DNA from: Algicola sagamiensis DSM 14643
Lineage (GTDB): Bacteria; Pseudomonadota; Gammaproteobacteria; Enterobacterales; Alteromonadaceae
Direction: 5' to 3'
Assembly (NCBI RefSeq): GCF_000374485.1
Contig: NZ_KB894491.1
Coordinates: forward strand, 434,546 to 498,545
DNA: 64,000 bases
Below, piece after piece: positions 35,961 through 46,140 of the stretch (position 1 is its first letter; each line of letters begins with the position of its first letter). A model generated the notes under the pieces. The model saw only the letters and a program-made list of their open reading frames with translations. It was not told where the DNA came from and searched no databases. A program made the translations under genes and the position numbers.

Positions 35961-36649
35961 GCACCACCTTTATCGAGTACCAATTCCAAGCGTTCCTCAT
36001 GGGAGGATAGCTCATCTTCCGTCGCTTTGATGACAGGGATTTGATCAATTGCCCCAGAATAACGTTGAACGCCAACATCTTGCCCATCTGAGGCATGCTC
36101 TGTCGCTTTGGATTGCCAGTTCATTTTAAATTGGCCACCTGTCATTCTCAGATAGACATCAGCAAGAATCTCGGAATCCAGTAATGCGCCATGGAGTGTT
36201 CGATGGCTGTTATCAATCCCGTAGCGACGACACAACGCATCCAATGTATTCTTCTGACCTGGATGCATTTTTCGCGCCATCATGAGGGTGTCCAAAACTT
36301 GGCAATATTCAGTAATTGGTCCCCAAGTCCCGTAAAGCAACTTGAATTCGTGCTCGATAAAGCCGACGTCGAACGCTGCGTTGTGAATCACAAGCTCAGC
36401 ACCTTGCATATACTCGAAGAACTCCGCTGCCACATCTCGAAACTTTGGCTTCCCCACCAAAAATTCGTTGGTGATCCCGTGAACACCAATAACTTCGTCA
36501 TCGACATAACGCTCGGGATCAATATAGACATGAAAATTATTTCCGGTGAATTTCCGATCGATCATCTCCACACAACCGACTTCAACCATACGGTGGCCTT
36601 GTTTCGGATCGAATCCCGTGGTCTCTGTATCCAGTACAATCTGTCTCAT
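35942..36649 (-). CDS. dnaQ: DNA polymerase III epsilon subunit (proofreading exonuclease)
   Basis: About 235 residues. The protein starts MRQIVLDTETTG with exonuclease motif I (D-E), then VIHNAAFDVGF (motif II) and HRTLHGALLDSEILADVY (motif III with the catalytic His and Asp). It is the 3'-5' proofreader of the replicase and binds the alpha subunit through its C-terminus. I chose the ATG at 36649, which matches the E. coli start region; a TTG twelve codons upstream is also open. It is divergent from rnhA as in E. coli, and a tRNA-Asp cluster lies nearby as does aspV in E. coli. Confidence 0.96.
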   Translation of the reverse strand: MRQIVLDTETTGFDPKQGHRMVEVGCVEMIDRKFTGNNFHVYIDPERYVDDEVIGVHGITNEFLVGKPKFRDVAAEFFEYMQGAELVIHNAAFDVGFIEHEFKLLYGTWGPITEYCQVLDTLMMARKMHPGQKNTLDALCRRYGIDNSHRTLHGALLDSEILADVYLRMTGGQFKMNWQSKATEHASDGQDVGVQRYSGAIDQIPVIKATEDELSSHEERLELVLDKGGACLWRN

Positions 36650-36734
36650 GTCTATTCGAACTCTCTGCTCATGACGAAGGTGCAATTTAAAAAAACGGTT
36701 GGTATTATACTGCGATATTTTAAAAAACGCTTAG

Positions 36735-37214
36735 ATGTTTATGCTTAAAGAAATTCAATTATTTACGGATGGTTCTTGTTTAGGGAACCCCGGACCAGGC
36801 GGATATGGTGTCGTTTTAAAATATAAACAACATATCAAGGAGCTATCAGCTGGTTATCAGTTAACCACAAATAATCGAATGGAGCTTCTTGCCGTCATTG
36901 TTGGATTACAAGCTTTAAAAGAAACCTGCATTGTTACAGTCACAACTGACAGCAAATATGTCAAGCAAGGCATGATGGAGTGGATTGAAGGCTGGAAGCG
37001 CAAAAACTGGAAAACCGCATCCAAAACCCCCGTGAAGAATGTCGACCTCTGGAAACAGCTCGACACCCTCTGTCAAAATCATCAAGTCAGCTGGGAATGG
37101 GTCAAAGGGCATGCAGGCCACCCCGAAAACGAACGCTGTGATGAAATCGCTCGCCTCGCAGCAGAGCAATCAGACCTTTTGATCGACTCAGGCTACGAGG
37201 CAAAGCTAGATTAA
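36735..37214 (+). CDS. rnhA: Ribonuclease HI
   Basis: 159 residues, the normal size. The catalytic residues are visible: Asp in [14 protein letters not shown], Glu in NNRMELLAV, Asp in TTDSKYV, and His/Asp in [13 protein letters not shown], with the basic handle region [15 protein letters not shown]. It degrades RNA in RNA-DNA hybrids, including primers and R-loops. The ATG at 36735 or the one at 36741 could be used. It is convergent with the RTX subtilase gene, with one base between stop codons. Confidence 0.97.
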   Translation: MFMLKEIQLFTDGSCLGNPGPGGYGVVLKYKQHIKELSAGYQLTTNNRMELLAVIVGLQALKETCIVTVTTDSKYVKQGMMEWIEGWKRKNWKTASKTPVKNVDLWKQLDTLCQNHQVSWEWVKGHAGHPENERCDEIARLAAEQSDLLIDSGYEAKLD

Positions 37215-37215
37215 G

Positions 37216-40200
37216 TTAGTGTGAAAACAAGGCTTCAAAAAGTACCTTTTCACCATCTGCAAAACTGACCCATTCAATTTTGTACCTGGACTCGAATGCA
37301 TGCTGAATATAGACCTTCACATCGAGCCCTTTGATACGGATGACAGCAGAACCATCCTGTAATTTTTCTGCGATAAGATGATGACGCTTCAGGCCTGTTC
37401 CAAACTGAAGCACATCTTGATCACTATTCATTCCACCACTATCATGGATCCGCTCCGTTTCTGAGAAAATATCCACAAAATAGGTATCATTCCCATCACC
37501 GCCATTTAAGTGATCATGACCTGGACCACCAGCCAAATGATCATCCCCACCGTTGTAATCCGTCAGGGTATCACTCCCTGCCTCTCCCAAAAGCCGATCA
37601 TGGCCACTTCCTCCCCAGATCCGGTCGTTACCTTCTCCACCGAATAAAGCATCATTTCCTGAATCCCCACTCAGAAAATCAGCACCGGAACCACCATAAA
37701 TATGGTCATTTCCAGATTCCCCCACAACATTGTCAAAGCCTGCCCCAGCATAAACAAGATCATCACCACTGCCAGCTATCAAATCGTCTCGACCATTCAA
37801 TCCTTGAAGAATATCTTCTGTCTCTGTTCCTTGAATGATGTCAGCACTATCCGTTCCTTTAAGAATGGTTTGCTGTTTCGAAAGCTCAATCTGACTCTGG
37901 AGATCTTCCCCAAGGATCATACGGCCATCATCGATGTGGAAGATAAACTGGGTCAGCAGATCCATTGGGACTTCAAACAGAGGAAGCGAAGGCGTTTTTT
38001 TATAGCGGTTAAGCAAGACGATCTCATCTTCATTTGGCAAGTCGAGCTTGACGAACGGAAACTTGCGCCTTTCATACGGGACATATTGGCTGCTAAAACC
38101 GGCACTAATACTGATATTTTTTAGAAGAATATGTTTCAACCGGATTGTCGCACGCGTAATTTTCGACCAGGGCCACCAGCGCCGAAACCAGTGAATATCA
38201 GCCCCATCACCAGTTTGATATTCATATTCGTAAGGCCGCACAGATGATAACACATCATCTCCTTCTCCTGGGATCACCTGTTGTACACCAAATCCATTGG
38301 CCATCTGCACAAAATCATTCCCTTCCCCTGTATACACAGCGCAGTTTCGACCTGTGATTGTCACCTTATCATCACCGACCCCACTGATCACCTGCGTCCG
38401 ATAACCACTGCTGTAGATGCGATCATCTCCTGACTGCCCAAACAGAAAATCCGTCCCAGTACTTCCAATGATGTGATCGTCTCCTTCCCGCCCTTCAAGT
38501 AAATGATCACCACTCGCTGTAAACGGGTATAACTTATCATCATCTGGGCTACCGATGACCTGAATCGGGGCAAACGGTGTTAAAAATTCTTTTGGTGAGA
38601 GTACATTGCTATCAATTGAAAAGCGGTAAATAGGATATTTCCCAGAGTAGGCATTATTCGCCCAATTTTTAATCCGGATCTGATCATCACGACTTTGAAA
38701 CTGAATAACCAAATCATGAAAGTCTGTCTCAATGGATATGTCATCCAAATGGATGCCTGGTCCCAAAGTCAACTGATTATCAAAGAACTGGAATTGATGT
38801 GCGAGTGCAATCGTATCCTGACCATCACCGGGTTGAAAGATATATTCATCATGCCCTAAACCACCATCAAGCACATCATTTCCTAAACCACCAATGAGCC
38901 GATCATTGCCTTCTCCACCATTGATAACGTCATCTCCTGCATGTCCAACCAACACATCATTCCCGACACCTCCAGTCAGTTGGTTGTGATCTGAGTCGCC
39001 TTCAATCTGTTGATCATCATTCGGCGTCTGTGGGATTTCATCGACATGAATTCCTTCCAGCGCATGGGAAGACAGTAAATGATAGGGTTGCTCCACCGCT
39101 ATATCTTTTGCAGAAACAAACACTCGCCACACCCCAGCAGGTGCTTCATTCAATGCAACTTGTAAAACTGTGTCGGCTTGGTTCTCACCTCGTGTGGTGG
39201 GTGCTGAAGGTGCTTGTGAATAACGCCGCCAAGGGAGAAACACCTCTCCTGAAGGGGAAGCAACTCTCAAATCGAGGTGATGGATACGCACATGTTCTAA
39301 ATTTGGTGCTGGCGGTGGATCAGGCCAAGTCAGCGTCAGTTTCATTGGTTCCCCCCCTGTGAAAAACTCGAAAGCCAGAATATCATCGACTTCAGCGAAT
39401 GTTTGATGCTTCACCTTCGGCTGATTATTTGAAGCCTCAATAAACTGCATGGTCTGCTGCAAGTCAACCAGCCCCCATCCTGTTTGATAATCCGGGCCTG
39501 GATCGCCTAAGTCTCTTGCATTGTGTATCAGCAAGGCTTTGATGAATGTCGCATCTGTAGGTAATGATTGCTGATTTAAAAATTGTCGAACAAGTGCTAT
39601 AGCACCAGTAGCTACAGGTGTGGCCAGCGAGGTTCCACCAGCTCGGCTATAACCACCAGCACTATCTGGCGCTAACACATTCGTAGGAGCAACAAGGTCT
39701 GGCTTGATTGCTCCATTTGCGCCCGGACCAAAGCCACTATAATAAGTGACATGATAATCACCTCCTCGAGGCGTCACAGCACCAATACTCAACCCATTTT
39801 TAGCCTGAGATCCACCACTGGCAGTAAAATATCCTTTGTAATGCGTTAATGTTCTCGCTTGATGGTTACCGGCAGCAACAATGGATAAATGTTGATCCCC
39901 AGTCTCTATATTCGCCTGATCATGCGCCCTTGCTAGGCTGTTATAATAGGAAGCCCCGTTACCATGCACCATCGCACTGTATGAATGATTACTCAGGCTT
40001 ATCCCTTTTTCTTCGGTTTCCTCAATCAACTCATCCGCACGTGATGGCAAACTATATGACCAAAGTGATACATCTGGTGCCACGCCTATCGCTTTAGGAT
40101 TAATAACACCTTGACCCGCAATTGCGCCAGCAACAACGGTGGCATGCCAACCCGGCTCACGATCGGGAGGAAATTCATCGTTCAGTTTGACCTTCGATGT

Positions 40201-41169
40201 ATCAAAATCTGGATGTACGACAAAAGCAGGCCCACCATCCCACACACCAACACCAACACCTTCTCCAGTTAACCCGAATACACTCTCTGGCCCCACTTCT
40301 GGTTGTTTGATTACTCGGTTTGCATCAACCCCAGAATGCGTAAATTCTTGAATCGCAGGCTGAATATACTGGACAGTCTTTAACTGACCCACAGCGGCTA
40401 ATTGTTGAATGGGTAGTGAAACACGCAATTCATCCAATGCAATCCCTTGTGAAATCTCCTGACCACCAAGGAAAGATAATTGTATTTTGAGTTGTCCCAG
40501 ATCACTTTGACGATATGCAACAATGGATAAATCAATGTCATTGAATTGAGAAAACTCTGAATCCGTCACAGCACGTGAGCGAACTTGCCCTTTTAACAGC
40601 GCGAGAGAAAACTTATCCCGCGGTAAGATCTTTCCTACTTTTGCGACCTTATTGAATAAAGCACTCGATAGGGCGGCCTGACCTTTTTGTATCACCCAAG
40701 TTTGATCACCGAGATAGTCCAAAAATTGATATCCTTGGGCTTCTAGAGCAGATTTATCCTGCTCTGTCAGTGTATTCGACCACTGAACATACACACTTTC
40801 TTCATCTTTTATATCCTGTAATAGAGAAGGCGGCCCATCAATTCGGAAAGAGTCTGAACGCAAATGGATCCCAGTTTGGTGCGGCCGGATCCGATACCGA
40901 TCACCTGCTTTTTCCTCTAAGAGCGGTTGCAGAATCTGTTGGATTATAGGATCGCCTTGTTCGTTTTCTTCAAGCCATGCTTCTGCAAAATACCAATGGT
41001 TTTGATGGTCAGAGGTTGTTTTCTTTTTTTCTCTTTCTTTCAATTCCATGGAAAGTTCGTGTGTATTTATCTCAACCTTTTCACTGAAAAAAGTAAAATA
41101 TCGGGATGATTGAATAAAAAACAAAACTCCAACCATTAGCATGAAGCCAGCATAAGCAAACCATCGCAT
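37216..41169 (-). CDS. Large S8 subtilase with RTX calcium-binding repeats
   Basis: 1317 residues. A hydrophobic N-terminus (AGFMLMVGVLFFI) acts as signal or anchor. A propeptide-like region (about 60-270) precedes the subtilisin domain with catalytic Asp in GVWDGGP (near 311), His in GWHATVVAG (near 342) and Ser in GGTSLATPVATG (near 512). A beta-sandwich like that after kexin domains follows (about 585-705). Two blocks of GGxGxD nonapeptide repeats come next, at about 735-800 and 1130-1240, with a repeat-like region between them. RTX repeats bind calcium outside the cell and are typical of type I secreted proteins, yet no ABC secretion genes are nearby. It is probably a surface or secreted protease. 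It is divergent from the ThDP operon. Confidence 0.93.
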   Translation of the reverse strand: MRWFAYAGFMLMVGVLFFIQSSRYFTFFSEKVEINTHELSMELKEREKKKTTSDHQNHWYFAEAWLEENEQGDPIIQQILQPLLEEKAGDRYRIRPHQTGIHLRSDSFRIDGPPSLLQDIKDEESVYVQWSNTLTEQDKSALEAQGYQFLDYLGDQTWVIQKGQAALSSALFNKVAKVGKILPRDKFSLALLKGQVRSRAVTDSEFSQFNDIDLSIVAYRQSDLGQLKIQLSFLGGQEISQGIALDELRVSLPIQQLAAVGQLKTVQYIQPAIQEFTHSGVDANRVIKQPEVGPESVFGLTGEGVGVGVWDGGPAFVVHPDFDTSKVKLNDEFPPDREPGWHATVVAGAIAGQGVINPKAIGVAPDVSLWSYSLPSRADELIEETEEKGISLSNHSYSAMVHGNGASYYNSLARAHDQANIETGDQHLSIVAAGNHQARTLTHYKGYFTASGGSQAKNGLSIGAVTPRGGDYHVTYYSGFGPGANGAIKPDLVAPTNVLAPDSAGGYSRAGGTSLATPVATGAIALVRQFLNQQSLPTDATFIKALLIHNARDLGDPGPDYQTGWGLVDLQQTMQFIEASNNQPKVKHQTFAEVDDILAFEFFTGGEPMKLTLTWPDPPPAPNLEHVRIHHLDLRVASPSGEVFLPWRRYSQAPSAPTTRGENQADTVLQVALNEAPAGVWRVFVSAKDIAVEQPYHLLSSHALEGIHVDEIPQTPNDDQQIEGDSDHNQLTGGVGNDVLVGHAGDDVINGGEGNDRLIGGLGNDVLDGGLGHDEYIFQPGDGQDTIALAHQFQFFDNQLTLGPGIHLDDISIETDFHDLVIQFQSRDDQIRIKNWANNAYSGKYPIYRFSIDSNVLSPKEFLTPFAPIQVIGSPDDDKLYPFTASGDHLLEGREGDDHIIGSTGTDFLFGQSGDDRIYSSGYRTQVISGVGDDKVTITGRNCAVYTGEGNDFVQMANGFGVQQVIPGEGDDVLSSVRPYEYEYQTGDGADIHWFRRWWPWSKITRATIRLKHILLKNISISAGFSSQYVPYERRKFPFVKLDLPNEDEIVLLNRYKKTPSLPLFEVPMDLLTQFIFHIDDGRMILGEDLQSQIELSKQQTILKGTDSADIIQGTETEDILQGLNGRDDLIAGSGDDLVYAGAGFDNVVGESGNDHIYGGSGADFLSGDSGNDALFGGEGNDRIWGGSGHDRLLGEAGSDTLTDYNGGDDHLAGGPGHDHLNGGDGNDTYFVDIFSETERIHDSGGMNSDQDVLQFGTGLKRHHLIAEKLQDGSAVIRIKGLDVKVYIQHAFESRYKIEWVSFADGEKVLFEALFSH

Positions 41170-41292
41170 AGGTAACTCCCTCTCGTGTCAATATTTGAAA
41201 GGTGGGGCACCTAAGTATTACAGGAAAATGAATATTTTCGATTATTGGTACAAGGTTTCGAATTACGAATAAAGAGCTGCTAATATTTTTTC

Positions 41293-41316
41293 ATTTGTAA
41301 TGAATGATTTACAAAT
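41293..41316. promoter_or_regulatory. Inverted repeat upstream of the ammonia-lyase operon
   Basis: ATTTGTAA and TTACAAAT are perfect inverted arms separated by eight bases. The repeat sits in the 276-base region between the divergent subtilase and ThDP genes. It is a plausible regulator site. No regulator gene is adjacent. Confidence 0.5.
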
Positions 41317-41445
41317 AGTGATACCACTTCACTGTGTAACCAACCAAGGGACATTCTTTTCTATCATATTTCCATGCTATTAATCCCAGCCACCAAACTA
41401 GGTGTCCCTACTTCAATAGGAACCAAGACTCGATAGGAATACACG

Positions 41446-43134
41446 ATGCAAGAATCCAGAAACTTTTCTGAGCTGCTTTTACATCACCTTCATCAGATGG
41501 GGGTTCACCATGCTTTCGGCGTTGTCGGTGGTGCAATTTCTCGATTTTATGATGCGCTCACCACTAGCGAAATTCATCCTTATCACTGCCGCCACGAAAC
41601 GGGCGCTGCATTTTGTGCGACGGAAAGTTACTTCGCAGCCAAGCAACCAGCCCTTCTATTTGTGACAACAGGGCCAGGTTTACTCAATGGACTCACAGGG
41701 GTCGCCGCGGCAAAGTATGATGGGGCGAAATTGATTGTGATCACAGGCTCCACCAATTCAGATATCCGAGGGCGAAATGCTTCTCAAGAAACCAGCAGCT
41801 ATAACTATTCTGCGGACTTTGAGAATCAAAACAACCTATTCGATTTATCTGTACGCATCGACACGCCACAAGAACTGGCTCAGGTGTTGAATCGAATCAA
41901 CATTGGGTTTCAAAAACCAGATGGGTTTATTGCACACTTATCGCTTCCGCTCAGTATTCAAAAGTCACTCACTTCATTACCTGCAAGTTTTACCTTGGGT
42001 CAATATTATTCGTGTGCACCAAGCGCAGCAGGTCTTCAGGAAAGTTCACAGCGCTTAAATCAGTCTTCATTTGTCGTTGCGATCGGCCATGGTGCAAAAT
42101 CGGCGGCAAAAGAAGTTCGTGCTCTGATTGAAAAAACCAATGCTCATGCTTTCGCAACACCAAGAGGAAAAGGTATCTTGCCAGAAAGTCATCCGAACTA
42201 TCTTGGCAGTACCGGTGTTGGCGGGTGCGATGAAGTCAATGTATACATGAAAGAGAACCAACCTGATGTTTTGCTGGTTCTCGGCAGCCGTATGGGTGAA
42301 AGCAGTACGTTTTGGGACAACGATTTACTTCCAGCGAAAACCATCATCCAAGTTGATTTGGACTCAACCTGGATTGGTTGTGCACAACCTGGCTTTCATG
42401 TGATCGGGATCCAATCGGACATCCAAACTTATCTACAGGCATTACTTCCTCACATCAACAAGGTTGAGTCAACCCTGCCAGAAGAGCAATGGGAAAAAGT
42501 AGAGGTTCAATCTCCTAAAACAGACGATAAGGTCCGAGCTTCCTACTTAATGGGTCGGATCCAAGAGAAAATTGTGGAATCCACCGATATTATCCTGATG
42601 AGTGAAGCCGGGAATGCCTTTGCTTGGTGTAACCACCTTCTGAAATTTGATAACCCTGAGCAATATCGAGTCAGCCCAAATTACGGCTCGATGGGTCATT
42701 TCAGCGCTGGTGCATTTGGAGCAGCAATCACACTTGGTCGTAAAGTCCTTGCCGTCGTTGGAGATGGTTCCATGTTGATGAATTGCGAGATCAACACCGC
42801 AGTGCAATATCAAGCGCCAGTGATCTGGTTAGTCTTGAATGATGCAGCTTATGACACTTGTGAAAAGGGACTCAAGTTTCTTGATGCCAAACATTGCGAG
42901 CTGCCGATTCCAAATGTCAATTTCGCACATGTATCTCAAGCAATGGGAGCAACTGGATTAGAAATTAAAAGAGAAACCGACATTGATGGCATTCTTACCG
43001 AAGCCATTGCTGTTGAAGGTCCGGTGGTCATTGACGTCGATATTGACAACAATGAAGTTTCACCACTATTCAAACGATTCCAAAGCATTGCAAAGCAGAG
43101 CCGTGACGCCAATGTAGCGGGTTGGGACAAATAA
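41446..43134 (+). CDS. Thiamine diphosphate-dependent enzyme, acetolactate-synthase-like
   Basis: 562 residues with the full three-domain layout. The activating glutamate is Glu51 in HCRHETGAAF; the cofactor motif runs from GDGS (near 439) to Asn near 465 (VLNDAAYD). The family includes acetolactate synthase, benzoylformate decarboxylase and benzaldehyde lyase, which decarboxylate 2-oxo acids and can join the resulting acyl anion to an acceptor. FAD-binding features of true acetolactate synthase are not obvious, and no small subunit is encoded. It is first in the operon and lies 15 bases before the KASIII-like gene. A carboligation or decarboxylation step in a cinnamoyl pathway is inferred from neighbours. 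Confidence 0.88.
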   Translation: MQESRNFSELLLHHLHQMGVHHAFGVVGGAISRFYDALTTSEIHPYHCRHETGAAFCATESYFAAKQPALLFVTTGPGLLNGLTGVAAAKYDGAKLIVITGSTNSDIRGRNASQETSSYNYSADFENQNNLFDLSVRIDTPQELAQVLNRINIGFQKPDGFIAHLSLPLSIQKSLTSLPASFTLGQYYSCAPSAAGLQESSQRLNQSSFVVAIGHGAKSAAKEVRALIEKTNAHAFATPRGKGILPESHPNYLGSTGVGGCDEVNVYMKENQPDVLLVLGSRMGESSTFWDNDLLPAKTIIQVDLDSTWIGCAQPGFHVIGIQSDIQTYLQALLPHINKVESTLPEEQWEKVEVQSPKTDDKVRASYLMGRIQEKIVESTDIILMSEAGNAFAWCNHLLKFDNPEQYRVSPNYGSMGHFSAGAFGAAITLGRKVLAVVGDGSMLMNCEINTAVQYQAPVIWLVLNDAAYDTCEKGLKFLDAKHCELPIPNVNFAHVSQAMGATGLEIKRETDIDGILTEAIAVEGPVVIDVDIDNNEVSPLFKRFQSIAKQSRDANVAGWDK

Positions 43135-43149
43135 GAAAAGGGGATAATT

Positions 43150-44262
43150 ATGAATTCTTCCGTCGGCATTAAATCACTTGCAATTGCACTACCCGATCAG
43201 GTCCTCGATAACCAATTCTGGATAGACAATCACCCTGAGTTATTTGAGAATTTCAATATCTGGGCTTGGGGGAAATCAGATATACAAAAGAATGAAAACC
43301 AAGCGTTCAATACGGAAATGGCACAATATGTAGAAGATCCATTTCGTGGGGCCAAACGGCGTCACTATCTGAATGATGACGAGTCCGTTTTATCTTTAGA
43401 GCTCAAAGCTGCCCAAGAAGCGATAACCCAAGCGAAGCTAACAACCGATGATATTGACTTACTTATCTGTACATCATTTTTGTCCGATCAAACTGAAATG
43501 GGTGGGGCTGCGCACTTAGCAAGTGCGTTAGAGCTCCAGCATTCTGCGTGGAATATGGAGTCTGCCTGTTCCAGCTTTCTCGTCGGATATCGCACTGCAA
43601 CTGGACTTGTCCAATCCGGACAATACAAAAATGTTCTTGTCGTTACATCCTGCTGCTATTCGAAAAATGTCGATATCAATACCACCATTGCATTTGGTGT
43701 TGGTGATGCTGCAACAGCCGTCGTTGTTAGTGCAGTGAATGAAGGCGAAGGTTACCTTGGTGGCTGTAATCGCCACTCAGCAGAAACGATTGGCGCAGTC
43801 AGCTTCGAAAGCACAACCAGTCCACTTACAGGAAAAATGAAAACCTTCTTGAGACCGAATGAAAAGATCGCAAAAGAAAAACTCAGGGCGACATCGGAAC
43901 CACTCCTGAAACATTGTGTTGAAGGTGCTCTTGCGGATGCCGAGATGCAACTTGAAGATATTGATTACTTTATCTTTAACTCACCTATCGCTTGGTATAG
44001 TGACTTCTGTGCAACTGCGCTGAACATCGACCAAAGTAAAACACACAATATTTATCCCTATTACGCCAATGTTGGTGCAGCGTTGCCCGCTCTGAGTTTG
44101 TATCACGCAGTCTACGAAGGAAAAATCAAACCAGGAGACAATGTTCTCGTATATACAGTCGGTAGTGTTTCCAGCTGTACCGCGGTTGTGATCCGCTGGG
44201 GTGAAACGGGACTGGGTAGGCTGCCCCATAGTGCACCGATGAAGATTGAATCGATCGCCTAA
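43150..44262 (+). CDS. KASIII-like (FabH superfamily) condensing or acyltransfer enzyme
   Basis: 370 residues with the thiolase fold. The nucleophile Cys140 is in NMESACSSFLVG, and Asn307 in YYANVGAAL matches the conserved FabH asparagine. Where FabH has His in the HQAN motif, this protein reads FNSPIAWYSDF, with Asn at the expected His position. It may therefore not decarboxylate malonyl-ACP in the normal way and could instead transfer or condense an acyl group with another partner. AAGGGGA precedes the ATG. Its place between a ThDP enzyme and an aryl-CoA ligase suggests that it accepts an aromatic acyl-CoA. That substrate is inference. Confidence 0.87.
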   Translation: MNSSVGIKSLAIALPDQVLDNQFWIDNHPELFENFNIWAWGKSDIQKNENQAFNTEMAQYVEDPFRGAKRRHYLNDDESVLSLELKAAQEAITQAKLTTDDIDLLICTSFLSDQTEMGGAAHLASALELQHSAWNMESACSSFLVGYRTATGLVQSGQYKNVLVVTSCCYSKNVDINTTIAFGVGDAATAVVVSAVNEGEGYLGGCNRHSAETIGAVSFESTTSPLTGKMKTFLRPNEKIAKEKLRATSEPLLKHCVEGALADAEMQLEDIDYFIFNSPIAWYSDFCATALNIDQSKTHNIYPYYANVGAALPALSLYHAVYEGKIKPGDNVLVYTVGSVSSCTAVVIRWGETGLGRLPHSAPMKIESIA

Positions 44263-44295
44263 TTCACAAAATAGCTCATCAAAGGGGAAAGGGAC

Positions 44296-46128
44296 ATGTC
44301 ACATACCGCTGATATTCGTTTTTATACACCCGGTGTTAGTATGAAACAACTGGATCAGGATACACTGATCCTTCACTCTAAAATGCCACTGCAGCCCTAT
44401 GCACAAAATGTCAGCTATTGGTTAAAACATTGGGCAAATACAACACCAGAACAAGTGTTTCTTGCCGAAAAAAAGAAATCAACACGTGATTGGCATACTG
44501 TGACTTATGCAATGATGTGGGAAAAAGTGCAACACGTTGCTTCTGCTATCCTGAGCCGTGGCATTCAGATGGATGATAAAGTGATATTGCTTTCGGGAAA
44601 TTCTATCCATCATGCAATGATACAGCTTGCCTGTACACTTGTCGGCATCACCTATGTTCCCCTTTCCCCTTCCTATTCACTGATTCCACAGGCGCGTCAA
44701 AAGCTGGAACATATTTTCTCAACTTTGTCTCCGAGCATGGTTTTCGCGGAGTCTGGCACACAATTCTCAGATGCGCTGGCGCTATTACCGCAAGAAAAAG
44801 TCTGTATCGTCACTGCGTGTGATCCAATTCCCGGCTCTGTTGGATTCGATACATTCATCGAACATCCTATTCACTCACAGCTCAACGCGTTTGAAAAGCA
44901 GGTGACACCTGATACGGTCGTGAAAATCCTCATGACGTCTGGTTCGACTGGTTTTCCCAAAGGGGTGCCCAATACACACAAAATGATTTGTGCGAATCAA
45001 CAATCACTGGCGCAAGTCTGGCCTTTTTTAACACAGACACCACCTATTCTGCTGGATTGGCTCCCCTGGCACCATACTTTTGGGGGTAATCATAACTTTT
45101 ACATGGTTCTTCGCCATGGCGGTTCGCTTTATATTGATGAAGGAAAGCCAGCACCTGATGCGTTTCAAACCAGCTTGGACAACCTAAAAACCGTTTCACC
45201 AACATTGTACCTGAATGTTCCCTATGGACATGGACATCTTGTGCCAATCCTAGAACAGGATGATGGATTTGCAGCACATTTTTTCAAGCATTTACAAGGT
45301 ATTTTTACAGCAGCATCAGCGTTACCAGAAGAGACCTGGCTGCGCTGGCAAGCACTCAGTGAAAAACATCAGTCTCGCGCATTTTTATCCTCTGCATGGG
45401 GATGTACAGAAACCGCGCCACTGGTCACCAATGTCCATTTCCCAGCACTACATAGTAATAATATTGGGCTACCATTACCCGGGTGCGATATCAAGTTAGA
45501 ACGGCATGATCACCTTTACGAACTCTGCGTGCGCGGACCGAATATTTTTACAGGATACCTTGGCGAACAATCCCAGAAACATGTCGATGAAGAGGGATAT
45601 TTTCATACAGGAGACTTAGCAACCCTTGTTGATTCGAACGATATTCAAAAAGGCCTTCGCTTTGAAGGTCGTTTAACGGAGAACTTTAAATTGAGCAATG
45701 GCAACTGGGTTCAGGTTAATACACTCCGTGTAAAAATCATTGGCTTATCAGAAGGGTTGCTTCAAGACGTTGTCGTCACAGGTGAACATCAAGTGGATAT
45801 TGGCTTGCTGCTGATCCTAAGTCAAACCCACTGTCAAAAAATGTTGGGTGATCCCACAGCGAATATGCAGGAAATCATTGCTTCAGCACGAATTCGTGAT
45901 CAACTAGAACAAGTGATTGAAAAACATAACCAACAACACACTGCACAGACACAACAAATCAGGCGTGTGGCTTATCTCACCAAGCCACTCGACATGGCAA
46001 AAAATGAAATCACAGATAAAGGCTATATCAATCAAAGAGCGGTGTTGAAAAACCACCAAGCTCTTGTCTCGCAACTGCATATGCATTCAATGCACTCGAT
46101 GCATTCATCAATTATCTGGCTGAAATAA
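44296..46128 (+). CDS. Aryl-CoA ligase, feruloyl-CoA synthetase-like
   Basis: 610 residues of the adenylate-forming superfamily. The phosphate loop is [13 protein letters not shown] (near 212). [16 protein letters not shown], the acyl-pocket motif of feruloyl/coumaroyl-CoA synthetases, follows near 255. Later come [19 protein letters not shown] and [20 protein letters not shown], and the C-terminal lysine is in [14 protein letters not shown]. It should activate a cinnamate-type acid with ATP and CoA. It lies 12 bases before the ammonia-lyase gene that would supply the acid. The C-terminus ends in a repeated His-Met-Ser tail ([11 protein letters not shown]), encoded by three near-identical 9-base units, which is unusual for the family. 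Confidence 0.9.
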   Translation: MSHTADIRFYTPGVSMKQLDQDTLILHSKMPLQPYAQNVSYWLKHWANTTPEQVFLAEKKKSTRDWHTVTYAMMWEKVQHVASAILSRGIQMDDKVILLSGNSIHHAMIQLACTLVGITYVPLSPSYSLIPQARQKLEHIFSTLSPSMVFAESGTQFSDALALLPQEKVCIVTACDPIPGSVGFDTFIEHPIHSQLNAFEKQVTPDTVVKILMTSGSTGFPKGVPNTHKMICANQQSLAQVWPFLTQTPPILLDWLPWHHTFGGNHNFYMVLRHGGSLYIDEGKPAPDAFQTSLDNLKTVSPTLYLNVPYGHGHLVPILEQDDGFAAHFFKHLQGIFTAASALPEETWLRWQALSEKHQSRAFLSSAWGCTETAPLVTNVHFPALHSNNIGLPLPGCDIKLERHDHLYELCVRGPNIFTGYLGEQSQKHVDEEGYFHTGDLATLVDSNDIQKGLRFEGRLTENFKLSNGNWVQVNTLRVKIIGLSEGLLQDVVVTGEHQVDIGLLLILSQTHCQKMLGDPTANMQEIIASARIRDQLEQVIEKHNQQHTAQTQQIRRVAYLTKPLDMAKNEITDKGYINQRAVLKNHQALVSQLHMHSMHSMHSSIIWLK

Positions 46129-46140
46129 TATAGAGGTTTT

